Shown here piece after piece: positions 1 through 7,669 of a stretch of DNA of 10,085 nucleotides. How positions within the stretch are numbered: the stretch's first letter is position 1; each line of letters starts with the position of its first letter. The position numbers were made by a program, and so were the translations under genes. Origin of the DNA: ZC4RG29 sp032907565 (GTDB lineage: Bacteria; Bacteroidota; Bacteroidia; Cytophagales; Cyclobacteriaceae); contig JAJJPK010000209.1 in assembly GCA_032907565.1 (NCBI GenBank), positions 1-10,085 on the forward strand. Reading direction: 5' to 3'. The notes beneath the pieces were generated by a model, which saw nothing but the letters and a program-made list of their open reading frames with translations, was not told where the DNA came from and searched no databases.

Positions 1-658
1 ATCGGAATGAGATATCGGTACTTTTCTGCAGTTCGCACAGGTTCAGCACCTGCGACCGAAAGCAATGCCCCTCTTCCAGCAACCACAGCTGACGTGGGTC
101 GATTTCGTCGGCCAGCACATACTTCTTATCGACCAGCGCGTTCTTGCGCGACACATAAACAAACAGCTCCTCGTAAAACAAAACGTCCTCGCGAATGGAG
201 GGGTCATTTAAGGGCGTCACCACGACACCACAGTCCAGTCTGTTGTTTCTAAGTTCACGCACGACCTCTTCCGTGATTGCCTCGCGTACGACCAGGTTAA
301 GTTGTGGGTACTTTTCCCGCATGTATCGATACAACGGTGGCAAAATATACGGCGCGAGCGTGGGTATAATGCCGATATGTAACTCGCCGCTTAAGGTGCC
401 CATGTGTTCATTTATCAACTGTCGCACCATCCGGGCTTCGTGAAGCACACGGCGTGCTTGCGCGATGATGCCAGCGCCCACATCCGTGGGGATCACGGGC
501 TGCTTCGTTCGGTCGAAGATCTTCACACCCAGCGCCTCCTCGAGTTTTTGGATCTGCATGCTTAGCGTCGGCTGTGTCACAAAACATCTTTCAGCGGCCA
601 GAGCGAAATGGCGCAAATCGTCCAGTGCCACGATATACTCCAGTTGGATCAGCGTCAT
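1..658 (-). CDS. oxyR: OxyR, LysR-type hydrogen peroxide sensor (3' end cut by window edge)
   Basis: This is a peroxide-responsive LysR-family transcription activator acting in the cytoplasm. The first 219 residues are visible, starting at the ATG at 658-656; the C-terminus lies beyond base 1. Residues 1-60 form the winged helix-turn-helix (MTLIQLEYIVALDD, then AAERCFVTQPTLSMQIQKLE as recognition region), and the effector domain begins near residue 90 (GELHIGIIPTLAPYILP). The decisive feature is the redox centre in the motif EEGHCFRSQVLNLC: the two cysteines are residues 199 and 208, the same numbers and spacing as the peroxidatic and resolving cysteines of E. coli OxyR. The full protein should be about 300-315 residues. 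The gene diverges from katG, a classic OxyR target, which supports the assignment. No Shine-Dalgarno sequence precedes the ATG, as is usual in Bacteroidota. A possible OxyR site overlaps the start codon, suggesting autoregulation. Confidence 0.93.
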   Translation of the reverse strand, partial: MTLIQLEYIVALDDLRHFALAAERCFVTQPTLSMQIQKLEEALGVKIFDRTKQPVIPTDVGAGIIAQARRVLHEARMVRQLINEHMGTLSGELHIGIIPTLAPYILPPLYRYMREKYPQLNLVVREAITEEVVRELRNNRLDCGVVVTPLNDPSIREDVLFYEELFVYVSRKNALVDKKYVLADEIDPRQLWLLEEGHCFRSQVLNLCELQKSTDISFR

Positions 659-692
659 AGAAGCTATCTATTTAATCATAAAAATAATCAAT
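657..692. promoter_or_regulatory. Candidate OxyR operator in the oxyR-katG divergent region
   Basis: The sequence shows ATAG (657-660), seven bases, CTAT (668-671), six bases, ATAA (678-681), seven bases, CAAT (689-692). The known E. coli OxyR consensus is four spaced tetrads, ATAG-N7-CTAT-N7-ATAG-N7-CTAT. The first pair matches exactly, the second matches three of four bases in each tetrad, and the central spacer is one base short. The site overlaps the oxyR start codon and ends at the proposed -33 box of katG, as expected for an activator that also affects its own gene. The region is AT-rich, so chance resemblance is a real alternative. Confidence 0.38.
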
Positions 693-723
693 TTGATTTA
701 TTTAAAAGATGGCCGTATTCTTG
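692..723 (+). promoter_or_regulatory. Predicted Bacteroidota-type promoter of katG
   Basis: A TTTG at 692-695 resembles the -33 box and TATTCTTG at 716-723 matches TAnnTTTG in all but one fixed position. The spacer is 20 bases, within the usual range for the housekeeping sigma factor of this phylum. Transcription would begin near 729-731, giving a leader of about 36 bases that is A-rich and lacks a Shine-Dalgarno sequence. The candidate OxyR site abuts the upstream box, consistent with class I/II-like activation. Confidence 0.45.
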
Positions 724-766
724 ACGCGGTATAAAAACGAACAGCCAAACAACATCAAACTCATCT

Positions 767-2998
767 ATGGAAGAAAACGCACCTACCGCGCAAAAGTCAT
801 TACAGGTTAATGACAGCAACGGCAAGTGCCCGTTCCACGGCGGGTCGCTGAAGACGGCGGCCGGTGGAGGGACTAGGAACCGCAATTGGTGGCCCAATCA
901 GTTAAAGCTCAACATCCTTCGCCAGCACTCGACGCTGTCGAATCCCATGGGCAAGGATTTTGACTACAGGAAGGAATTTTTGTCGCTCGACTACCAGGCA
1001 CTAAAAAAGGACCTGTACGAACTGATGACGACGCCGCAGGATTGGTGGCCGGCAGACTATGGACACTACGGGCCATTCCTGATTCGTATGGCGTGGCACA
1101 GCGCCGGCACGTACCGCGTGGCCGACGGCCGTGGTGGTGCGGGATCAGGACAGCAACGGTTCGCACCGCTTAACAGCTGGCCGGACAACGCGAACCTTGA
1201 CAAGGCACGCAGGCTTCTATGGCCTATCAAGCAAAAGTATGGAAGAAAGATTTCGTGGGCGGACCTGATGATCCTCGCCGGCAATTGCGCACTCGAATCC
1301 ATGGGCTTCAAGACATTCGGATTCGGTGGCGGTCGCGAAGATGTATGGGAACCGGAAGAGGACGTCTACTGGGGCTCCGAAACCGAATGGCTTGGCGACA
1401 ACCGATATTCCGGCGACAGGGAACTTGAAAACCCTCTCGCCGCCGTACAAATGGGTCTCATCTATGTCAATCCTGAAGGCCCCAACGGGAAGCCGGATCC
1501 ACTGGCAGCTGCGCGCGACATTCGCGAGACCTTCGGCCGAATGGCCATGAACGACGAAGAAACCGTAGCGCTTATTGCCGGAGGACACACCTTTGGCAAG
1601 ACCCACGGCGCAGGTGATCCGAAAAAGTACGTCGGGCCAGAACCTGAAGGTGCCCCTATTGAAGAAATGGGTCTCGGTTGGAAGAACACTTATGGTACCG
1701 GCAACGCCCAGTACACGATAACCAGCGGACTGGAAGGTGCCTGGACGACAACGCCGACAAAGTGGACGAACAACTTCCTCTGGAACCTCTTTGGTTATGA
1801 GTGGGAGTTAACGAAAAGTCCTGCGGGTGCATATCAATGGATACCGAAGCATGGCATGGGCGCTAACACCGTGCCCGATGCGCACGATCCTTCGAAACGC
1901 CATGCGCCCATCATGCTTACTACCGACATCGCTCTTCGTACGGATCCCGCATACGAGAAGATTGCGCGTCGCTATCTGGAAAATCCGGATGAGTTCGCTG
2001 ACGCCTTTGCCCGCGCGTGGTTTAAGCTCACCCACCGCGACATGGGTCCGAAGGCGCGCTACCTCGGCCCTGAAGTTCCTGCAGAAGACCTTGTCTGGCA
2101 AGACCCGGTCCCTGCCGTTACGCACAAGCTGATCGATGAAGAAGACATCACAGGTCTCAAGGCGTTGATCCTGGCTTCGGGATTGACAATCTCTGAACTG
2201 GTGACGACAGCCTGGGCATCCGCTTCGACGTTCCGCGGTTCCGACAAGCGGGGCGGCACCAATGGTGCCCGCGTGCGGCTGGAACCTCAGCGCAACTGGG
2301 AGGTCAACAATCCTTCACAGCTCGCCAAGGTTCTCAAAACATTGGAAGGCATCCAAACACAATACAATAAAGACCGGACTGACGGTAAGCAGGTTTCCAT
2401 GGCAGACCTGATCGTGCTTGGCGGTTGTGCTGCTATCGAAAAGGCAGCCAGGAATGCTGGCTACGATGTGAAAGTTCCTTTCACGCCGTGGCGTGGTGAT
2501 GCGTCGCAAGAACAAACGGATGTCGACTCATTTGAGTACATGGAGCCCGGCGCCGACGGCTTCCGCAATTACATCAAGCCGCACCATAAGGCAGGCCCCG
2601 AACATATGCTGATTGACAAGGCGCACTTGCTTACGCTCACAGCGCCGGAAATGACGGTACTTGTTGGCGGCATGCGGGTCCTCAATGCAAATTGGGATGG
2701 ATCCAAGCATGGCGTGTTCACAAGTCGACCCGAAACGCTTAGCAACGACTTCTTCGTGAACCTGATCGACATGGGCACTGTTTGGTCACCGTCTGCGGAG
2801 TCGGAAGGTGTGTATGAAGGACGTGACCGGAAGACGGGAGAAGTCAAGTGGACCGGCACCCGCGTCGACCTGATCTTCGGCAGCAACTCCGAACTCAGGG
2901 CACTCGCGGAAGTGTATGCCTGCAGCGACGGTGAGGAGAAGTTCGTACGCGACTTCGTCGCAGCGTGGGACAAGGTGATGAACCTCGACCGATTCTGA
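767..2998 (+). CDS. katG: Bifunctional catalase-peroxidase KatG
   Basis: This haem enzyme dismutates hydrogen peroxide and also has peroxidase activity; it acts in the cytoplasm. The 743 residues match the usual family length of about 720-750. The distal haem site is R107, W110 and H111 in IRMAWHSAGTYR. Trp110, Tyr233 (GLIYVNPEGPNG) and Met259 (FGRMAMND) are the residues that form the Met-Tyr-Trp crosslink required for catalase activity. The proximal site is H274 (AGGHTFGKTHG), W326 and D387 (LTTDIALRTDP). R424 in THRDMGP corresponds to the mobile arginine of the Mycobacterium tuberculosis enzyme, and S320 corresponds to its Ser315. The C-terminal half is the usual degenerate haem-free peroxidase repeat. 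All key residues are intact, so it should be active. It is transcribed away from oxyR and ends just before a strong terminator, so it is probably monocistronic and peroxide-induced. Confidence 0.98.
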   Translation: MEENAPTAQKSLQVNDSNGKCPFHGGSLKTAAGGGTRNRNWWPNQLKLNILRQHSTLSNPMGKDFDYRKEFLSLDYQALKKDLYELMTTPQDWWPADYGHYGPFLIRMAWHSAGTYRVADGRGGAGSGQQRFAPLNSWPDNANLDKARRLLWPIKQKYGRKISWADLMILAGNCALESMGFKTFGFGGGREDVWEPEEDVYWGSETEWLGDNRYSGDRELENPLAAVQMGLIYVNPEGPNGKPDPLAAARDIRETFGRMAMNDEETVALIAGGHTFGKTHGAGDPKKYVGPEPEGAPIEEMGLGWKNTYGTGNAQYTITSGLEGAWTTTPTKWTNNFLWNLFGYEWELTKSPAGAYQWIPKHGMGANTVPDAHDPSKRHAPIMLTTDIALRTDPAYEKIARRYLENPDEFADAFARAWFKLTHRDMGPKARYLGPEVPAEDLVWQDPVPAVTHKLIDEEDITGLKALILASGLTISELVTTAWASASTFRGSDKRGGTNGARVRLEPQRNWEVNNPSQLAKVLKTLEGIQTQYNKDRTDGKQVSMADLIVLGGCAAIEKAARNAGYDVKVPFTPWRGDASQEQTDVDSFEYMEPGADGFRNYIKPHHKAGPEHMLIDKAHLLTLTAPEMTVLVGGMRVLNANWDGSKHGVFTSRPETLSNDFFVNLIDMGTVWSPSAESEGVYEGRDRKTGEVKWTGTRVDLIFGSNSELRALAEVYACSDGEEKFVRDFVAAWDKVMNLDRF

Positions 2999-3028
2999 TC
3001 GCGCAGGATTAAATCCGATGACAGGTAA

Positions 3029-3057
3029 ATCCGGGGCCGAAGCCCCGGATTTTTTTT
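3029..3057 (+). terminator. Intrinsic terminator of katG
   Basis: A perfect 9-bp stem, ATCCGGGGC (3029-3037) with GCCCCGGAT (3042-3050), closes a CGAA tetraloop and runs into eight T residues (3050-3057). The stem can extend by A-T pairs at its base because the left arm is preceded by A residues. It begins 31 bases after the katG stop codon, which isolates katG from the downstream region. Confidence 0.93.
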
Positions 3058-3098
3058 GTTGATTAGATAGGATTTCGCGGGTGTTCGGACAGCATAAA

Positions 3099-3115
3099 CC
3101 CCTCGTTTTCAGGGG
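3099..3115. repeat. Short hairpin CCCCT/AGGGG
   Basis: CCCCT (3099-3103) pairs with AGGGG (3111-3115) around a 7-base loop, CGTTTTC. It stands two bases before a second, longer hairpin. No T-run follows, so it is not a standard terminator. It could be part of a structured leader for the broken gene downstream, or chance. Confidence 0.5.
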
Positions 3116-3117
3116 CC

Positions 3118-3162
3118 GTGATCTGGAAAAATATTCGTAACTTAAAGGGTTTTGCAGATCAC
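3118..3162. repeat. 13-bp imperfect inverted repeat (possible leader hairpin)
   Basis: GTGATCTGGAAAA (3118-3130) is the reverse complement of TTTTGCAGATCAC (3150-3162) at 12 of 13 positions, with a 19-base loop between them. The right arm overlaps the presumed 5' end of the broken signal-peptide reading frame. As RNA it would form a stable stem that could cover the start; as DNA it could be an operator or the remnant of a mobile element. No transposase or target-site duplication was seen beside it. Confidence 0.6.
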
Positions 3163-3425
3163 AACGCCCTTCCGCTGCGTAATCCTCGCTCTATTCTTCG
3201 TGTGGGTATGCAGCATGCCAGTTTGGTCGCTCGAACTCGCTCATGACATTGATAACCCCGACCTCACCATTACCAACCTCGATAACATCGGCACTTAATT
3301 ATTCGGCAGTGGGCGAACACGACAAGGCTACCCGCCATATGAAGAAGGCTCGAAAGCGGGCGCGGGTTCAATGTTATTCCAGGTGGAAACAGCGTCGACC
3401 TTTCAGCAGTCGGTGTTGTCAATAG
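3152..3425 (+). pseudogene. Decayed, frameshifted 5' fragment of a secreted TPR protein (tentative)
   Basis: Reading from the TTG at 3152 gives a signal-peptide-like stretch with hydrophobic core VILALFFVWVCSM, then a mature start LELAHDIDNPDLTITNLDNIGT, and a TAA at 3296-3298. In the next frame the sequence continues NYSAVGEHDKATRHMKKA and runs to a TAG at 3423-3425. Removing one base near 3296 joins NIGT to NYSAVG and yields a good tetratricopeptide repeat: Gly8, Tyr11, Gly15, Ala20 and Ala27 of the consensus are all in place. In Bacteroidota, a signal peptide followed by TPRs is typical of sensor histidine kinases and TPR-LuxR regulators. There is no ATG at the start and no recognisable protein after about 3360, so the gene is probably dead and 3'-deleted. 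A 48-residue secreted peptide with a TTG start is the alternative. The TPR reading is inference from one repeat. Confidence 0.38.
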
Positions 3426-3666
3426 GTGAGCGCAGGATTTACCGACCCACAATCCGGTGTTGGACTTGACGGCAGTCTTTCCGTGAGTGAAATCTGCAAC
3501 AGTCGCTCCCAGAATCAAAGCAGACAACTCGTTCAGATAATTGATTTCATGATCGCTTGTTCTCAAAAGTTGAATACTTCCCGAAACCTTACGCCGCAAG
3601 TACAAACCCTCTTTTGTCGCTTCATCGTCCCGGGATTATTGCTATTTGCCGGAATAACTGTTTTGT
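3426..3666. other. Intergenic stretch without recognisable gene
   Basis: I see no reading frame with protein-like character, no RNA gene and no strong hairpin. It presumably contains the promoter of the downstream lipoprotein gene, but no box matches TAnnTTTG well. It may be further-decayed sequence of the broken gene at 3152-3425. Confidence 0.5.
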
Positions 3667-4890
3667 ATGAAAGCTCAACCGTTTACGCTGCGCCTCTCCG
3701 TTATGCTAATTGGCGCTATCGTTACTTTCGTTGTAATTTCCTGTAGTGATGACGACGATCAACCCGCCCCACCTCCATCTGCACCTGCGATCAAGAGTTT
3801 TACCCCCGGCGCCGCGTTGCCGGGAACGACAGTCACGATCACCGGTGAAAACTTCAGCGGCGTGGCTGCAGAAAATATCGTGGCATTTAATGGCGTGACC
3901 GCAACTGTGACGAGCGCTACGGCGACCACAATCGTCGTGACTGTTCCCGAGGGCGCCACGGCAGGCCCAATCACAGTGACGGTTAACGGTGTCAAAGCCA
4001 CCTCATCGGCAACATTTACTCCGCTTAATACTACGATTACATCATTCACGCCCGAGTCCGGTGTAGCTGGCACCACAGTGACGATATCCGGTTCCAATTT
4101 CAGTACAATAGCTTCTGAGAACATCGTCAAATTCAACGGTGCAGAAGCGGAAGTGAAAGACGCAACAGCAACAACGCTCACGGTTGTCGTTCCCGACGAT
4201 GCGACCGACGGCAAGATCACCGTGTCGATCCACGGCACAGTCACCACATCGGCGAGCGACTTCACGATTCCGGAACTCGAAATCACAGGGACGTTTCCAC
4301 CGATCGCAGCAGAAGGGATTTCTGTCAAGATCGACGGAACCAATTTTTCTCCTGTAGCCGAGAATAATATTGTGGAGTTCAACGGAATCGCGGCGACAGT
4401 TACCGACGTGTCTGAGACCGGGATTACTGTTGTCGTTCCGGTCGGCGCGACCACGGGACCCCTTTCTGTTAAAGTCGGTGCGCAAACTGCGCAGGCTATG
4501 GATGAGTTTAAAGTTTGCAGCGGCGGACCCGAACTTATTATCGTAGACGTAGTTGCAACCCTCACGGCCGTGGAAACCTCGTATACGGCATCCTTCACGA
4601 TTATGAACGTGGGTTCGGAAGATGCCGACCTGTCGAAGATGCTTCTCCAGAACTACGCGTCAACTGACGAAGCCCAAACAAGCACGGCAGCCGCCGGCGG
4701 ATTCATGCTCACGGCGGCTCCGGTACTGGCACCCGGCGAGTCATATTCAACCGGCAACTACGGCGCCAGCATTGTGGGGGGCAACACGACGACCCACCCC
4801 TACCTCGTCATTACATTGAACGATAATCCTGATGGATCGGTGGCGGAGTGCAACGTTGATAATAACGTCGCGGTCATGCCGTTCGAGTGA
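3667..4890 (+). CDS. Surface lipoprotein with three IPT/TIG domains and a CARDB-like C-terminal domain
   Basis: The 407-residue product is a predicted surface-anchored lipoprotein of unknown partner. The N-terminus has a basic residue, a hydrophobic segment and a lipobox VISC with acylated Cys26. SDDDD follows directly, matching the Bacteroidota lipoprotein export signal that sends lipoproteins to the outer leaflet of the outer membrane. A Pro-rich linker leads to three Ig-like IPT/TIG repeats at about 40-118, 121-202 and 203-283, each with the pattern F-P-x(5-7)-G-T/I-x-V-x-I-x-G-x-N-F-S, then NIV-x-FNG and a VPxxATxG turn. Residues 288-405 (VDVVATLTAVE, then FTIMNVGSEDADLS, then NDNPDGSVAECNVDNN) resemble a CARDB adhesion-type domain; C284 and C395 could form a disulfide. 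In this phylum IPT lipoproteins often bind glycans or act as adhesins, but no SusC/D partner is present. The third repeat is the most divergent. No ribosome binding site is visible before the ATG. Confidence 0.9.
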   Translation: MKAQPFTLRLSVMLIGAIVTFVVISCSDDDDQPAPPPSAPAIKSFTPGAALPGTTVTITGENFSGVAAENIVAFNGVTATVTSATATTIVVTVPEGATAGPITVTVNGVKATSSATFTPLNTTITSFTPESGVAGTTVTISGSNFSTIASENIVKFNGAEAEVKDATATTLTVVVPDDATDGKITVSIHGTVTTSASDFTIPELEITGTFPPIAAEGISVKIDGTNFSPVAENNIVEFNGIAATVTDVSETGITVVVPVGATTGPLSVKVGAQTAQAMDEFKVCSGGPELIIVDVVATLTAVETSYTASFTIMNVGSEDADLSKMLLQNYASTDEAQTSTAAAGGFMLTAAPVLAPGESYSTGNYGASIVGGNTTTHPYLVITLNDNPDGSVAECNVDNNVAVMPFE

Positions 4891-4941
4891 ACCGATGCTA
4901 TCGCTTGGGGCGAAACGCCTAGGCACTTACCGGTGAGCATT

Positions 4942-7668
4942 TTACTCTGACCTAAGGCTCTTTACGGGGTTGGCAAAGGCGGCCCTCGCGCTTTGATATG
5001 ACACCGTCAACCATGCGATCCCTGCTGCAATTACCGCTGCCAGGGCGAAGACCCACCAGGCGATTTCGGTGCGATAGGTGAATGCTTCGAGCCATCTGTT
5101 CATCGCGTACCAGCTAAGTGGTAGCGCCACGACCAACGCGATACCGACAAGCCTCAAAAAACCAGCTGATAGTTGAAACGTAATCTGCCCTGCAGTTGCA
5201 CCCATTACTTTCCTGATACCGATTTCTTTGGTGCGTCGCTCGGCGCTGAATGTAGACAGTCCAAATAGTCCGAGGCATGCAATGCACAGGGACAGGGAAG
5301 TGAAGATCATAAAAATGCGACCCAGCCGTTGTTCAGAACGGTACGTTTCGTTGAACGAATCGTCCATAAAGTAGTAGTTAAGCGGTTGCGCCGGTGCAAC
5401 CTTGCTCCACTGTCGTTCAATCTCTCGGATGGATTGGGCCATGTTACCAGCGCTGAGTTGAATGATCATCTTATCGGCCTTGTTGCCAAGTACCATACTG
5501 AGCGCATCGATGGGGTTCCGCAGGGGTGCAAAGTGAAAGTCCTTGACAACTCCGATCACCGTCAGATACTCCATGTTTTCCTTATCCGGCCGGTGGAAGT
5601 CTGTCGTCATGCGCTTTCCAAGGGCTTCGCTTGGCTCCAACCCCATCAATCGTACGGCCGCTTCGTTGAGCAACAGTGCCCTAGAGTCGGTTCCGTGGCG
5701 ACGGTCGAAATTTCTGCCGGCAACAAGCTCGAGATCGAGTGTATTGACATAATCATGATCGACGGTCCACTGTTCGATGATCAGGGCGTTGTCAGCATGG
5801 AATACACCATTTTCCATTGCGCCCTCGGGAAAGTAGGTTACTCCGCCGCGCGCCGACGGCGTTGGCAGGAAGCTGCTCAGGGATACATTGCCCACGGTAT
5901 GAATTCTCTTGATTTCCTCTTCGAGTGATTCAACCTGGTCACCGGCGGCTTTCAGGTCGTCAATAACAAGGATCTGATCTTTTCTGAACCCGAGGTCCTT
6001 ATGCCGGATGAAGTTTATCTGCTGGAACACGACCAGCGTACTCACGATAAGAAAAACAGATATCGAAAACTGAAAGACGACGAGGCCGCCGCGGATGCGG
6101 GCGCCGCCTAATTTTCCGTGCATGCCCTTCAGTACCTTAGTGGGCTCGAACCGGGACAGAAAGAATGCTGGATAAGCTCCGGAGAGTAATCCCAGTGCGA
6201 GGGCAAGTCCCGCGACTGTGATCCAGAATGCGGGAGATGCAAAAGGTATAACGATCGCCTTTCCGGCAAGGTTGCCGAAAAGCGGCAGGGCGATCGCTGT
6301 GATTCCGATGGAAACGGCAAGGGCGATAGCTACGATAAGCGTTGATTCGGCAAGAAATTGTCTGACAAGAGAAGCTTTGGCGGATCCTAGGGTTTTTCTG
6401 ACACCCACCTCCCTGGCTCGACTCAGGGAGTGAGCGGTGGAAAGGTTCATGAAATTGACGGACGCCAGTACAAGGAGAAAGAGTCCGATGAAGGCCATGA
6501 TGTAGACACTCTCGACATTGCTGTTCGAGTTAAAGTCACCCTTCTTGTCGCCCGCGTAGAGACGGATGTCGGCAAGTGCAGTAGCATTAAAGTCCATATA
6601 ATCGCCGGACTCTTTTTCCTGCGCTCTCATAGACTCGAGCGTGAGGCCGGGTACGAAAGTCATTGCCCAGGGTATCAGGTAGCGCTCTTGCACGGTGTCC
6701 AGAAAACCCTGGAGATCTTCCACACGGGCATTCTTGTGAAGCTTGACGAAAGTGGGAAAGTACCACGTGTTCCAGGCCTGGGTGTCAGCGTCGTCGAAAC
6801 TCGTCAGGGAAAGAAACACCGAATGATTTCTGAGGAAAGAGTTGGAAGGCAGGTCGCTCATCACGCCTGTCACGACATACACTCCACCATTATCGAGAAT
6901 GAGACTTTTTCCCAGTACATCTTCTGTGGCAAAAAGACGATGTGCAGCGGAAACAGTAAGAACGACCGAGTTAGGTTGGCGCAGTGCCGTTTGCGGGTTG
7001 CCGCGCAGCAAGTCAACGCCGAACATGGCGAAGAACGAACTATCGACCGCAGTTACATAGGTCTCCTTGATGTTCTGTTTTTTGTCCGCGGGTCGCATCA
7101 ACATGCTGCCGGTTTCGCGGAAGCGCGTAACCATTTGGATGGCCGGGCAATCGGTCGCAAGCACGTCTCCCATTGGTCCGGGAGCGGATGCGTAATGGCT
7201 CACTTCGCCACTGGTTTTGTTGTCGATATCGATGCGGTAGATGCGTTCGGCGTCCGCGAACATCGAGTCGAAGCTCAGGTCATCGTGGATGTATAGTCCT
7301 GCCAAGAGTGCGCCGGACATGCCTATTGCCAGACCGAAGATATTGAGGAACGCGAAGAATGGTTGACGCGTCATTTTTCGGATTGCGACCTTGAGTTGGT
7401 TTCCCAGCATGTTTCGCGCAAACGTCGACCAGATGGACGACCGTGGGATTTGGTTTTGAAACGCTTCCTTGGCTACCTGGCGGATGTCGCCGAATGCTTG
7501 CACTGCCCTTTCGAAAGCTTCCTTTTCGCTATGGCCGTCAACCAAGAGGTCATCGATATGGTCGCGAAGGTGCAATTCCATTTCACGAATGGCTCCATCG
7601 TTGAAGGCTCGGTGCTTCCGGAATTGCCTGAGCCATGCTTCGATGGCCTTTTCCAAATCGAATGTCAT
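4942..7668 (-). CDS. MacB/FtsX-family ABC transporter permease with N-terminal prefix domain
   Basis: This 908-residue inner-membrane permease belongs to the MacB/FtsX (type VII ABC) superfamily, whose members use ATP hydrolysis outside the core membrane to drive periplasmic movements in export, lipoprotein or stress functions. Residues 1-75 are a soluble helical prefix (REMELHLRDHIDDLLVDG, then AVQAFGDIRQVAKEA) of the kind found on permeases linked to PadR regulators. There are two FtsX-like halves. The first has membrane segments near 104-127, 387-408, 441-465 and 480-503 with a large periplasmic MacB_PCD domain between the first two. The second has segments near 527-549, 783-808, 835-857 and 870-890 with a second periplasmic domain. 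The coupling motif occurs twice: EVGVRKTLGS (420-429) and EIGIRKVMGA (815-824). It starts one base after the padR stop codon, so translation is probably coupled. No ATP-binding subunit is in the window; it must be supplied elsewhere. Substrate unknown. Confidence 0.93.
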   Translation of the reverse strand: MTFDLEKAIEAWLRQFRKHRAFNDGAIREMELHLRDHIDDLLVDGHSEKEAFERAVQAFGDIRQVAKEAFQNQIPRSSIWSTFARNMLGNQLKVAIRKMTRQPFFAFLNIFGLAIGMSGALLAGLYIHDDLSFDSMFADAERIYRIDIDNKTSGEVSHYASAPGPMGDVLATDCPAIQMVTRFRETGSMLMRPADKKQNIKETYVTAVDSSFFAMFGVDLLRGNPQTALRQPNSVVLTVSAAHRLFATEDVLGKSLILDNGGVYVVTGVMSDLPSNSFLRNHSVFLSLTSFDDADTQAWNTWYFPTFVKLHKNARVEDLQGFLDTVQERYLIPWAMTFVPGLTLESMRAQEKESGDYMDFNATALADIRLYAGDKKGDFNSNSNVESVYIMAFIGLFLLVLASVNFMNLSTAHSLSRAREVGVRKTLGSAKASLVRQFLAESTLIVAIALAVSIGITAIALPLFGNLAGKAIVIPFASPAFWITVAGLALALGLLSGAYPAFFLSRFEPTKVLKGMHGKLGGARIRGGLVVFQFSISVFLIVSTLVVFQQINFIRHKDLGFRKDQILVIDDLKAAGDQVESLEEEIKRIHTVGNVSLSSFLPTPSARGGVTYFPEGAMENGVFHADNALIIEQWTVDHDYVNTLDLELVAGRNFDRRHGTDSRALLLNEAAVRLMGLEPSEALGKRMTTDFHRPDKENMEYLTVIGVVKDFHFAPLRNPIDALSMVLGNKADKMIIQLSAGNMAQSIREIERQWSKVAPAQPLNYYFMDDSFNETYRSEQRLGRIFMIFTSLSLCIACLGLFGLSTFSAERRTKEIGIRKVMGATAGQITFQLSAGFLRLVGIALVVALPLSWYAMNRWLEAFTYRTEIAWWVFALAAVIAAGIAWLTVSYQSARAAFANPVKSLRSE

Positions 7669-7669
7669 A

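Noticed and set aside
689..697. Small dyad in the oxyR-katG region (ATCAA/TTGAT around 688-698)
   Set aside because: Short and AT-rich; it overlaps the proposed -33 box and could be chance, so it is not listed as a separate operator.
721..736. TTGAC followed by TATAAAA as an E. coli-type promoter for katG
   Set aside because: The two boxes are only four bases apart, far too close for a sigma-70 promoter.
3270..3605. 111-codon minus-strand frame across the intergenic region
   Set aside because: Composition and sequence suggest no domain, signal peptide or start site; the plus-strand TPR reading explains part of the same bases better.
3426..3746. 106-codon plus-strand frame ending inside the lipoprotein gene
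   Set aside because: It overlaps the lipoprotein start in another frame and has no recognisable features; the stretch before 3666 looks non-coding.
3759..4598. 279-codon open frame on the minus strand inside the IPT lipoprotein gene
   Set aside because: It is a shadow of a low-complexity Thr/Val/Ala-rich gene; its product is a repetitive Val/Thr/Ser string without domains, while the plus frame has a lipobox and clear IPT repeats.
4909..4919. GGCG-AAA-CGCC hairpin between the convergent lipoprotein and permease genes
   Set aside because: The stem is only four base pairs and no T-run follows on either strand, so it cannot be called a terminator.
5329..5928. 199-codon open frame on the plus strand inside the permease gene
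   Set aside because: It overlaps the conserved second periplasmic domain of the permease and shows no protein family features.
6430..7296. 288-codon open frame on the plus strand inside the permease gene
   Set aside because: It is antisense to a well-supported permease, has no recognisable domain and no start context of its own.
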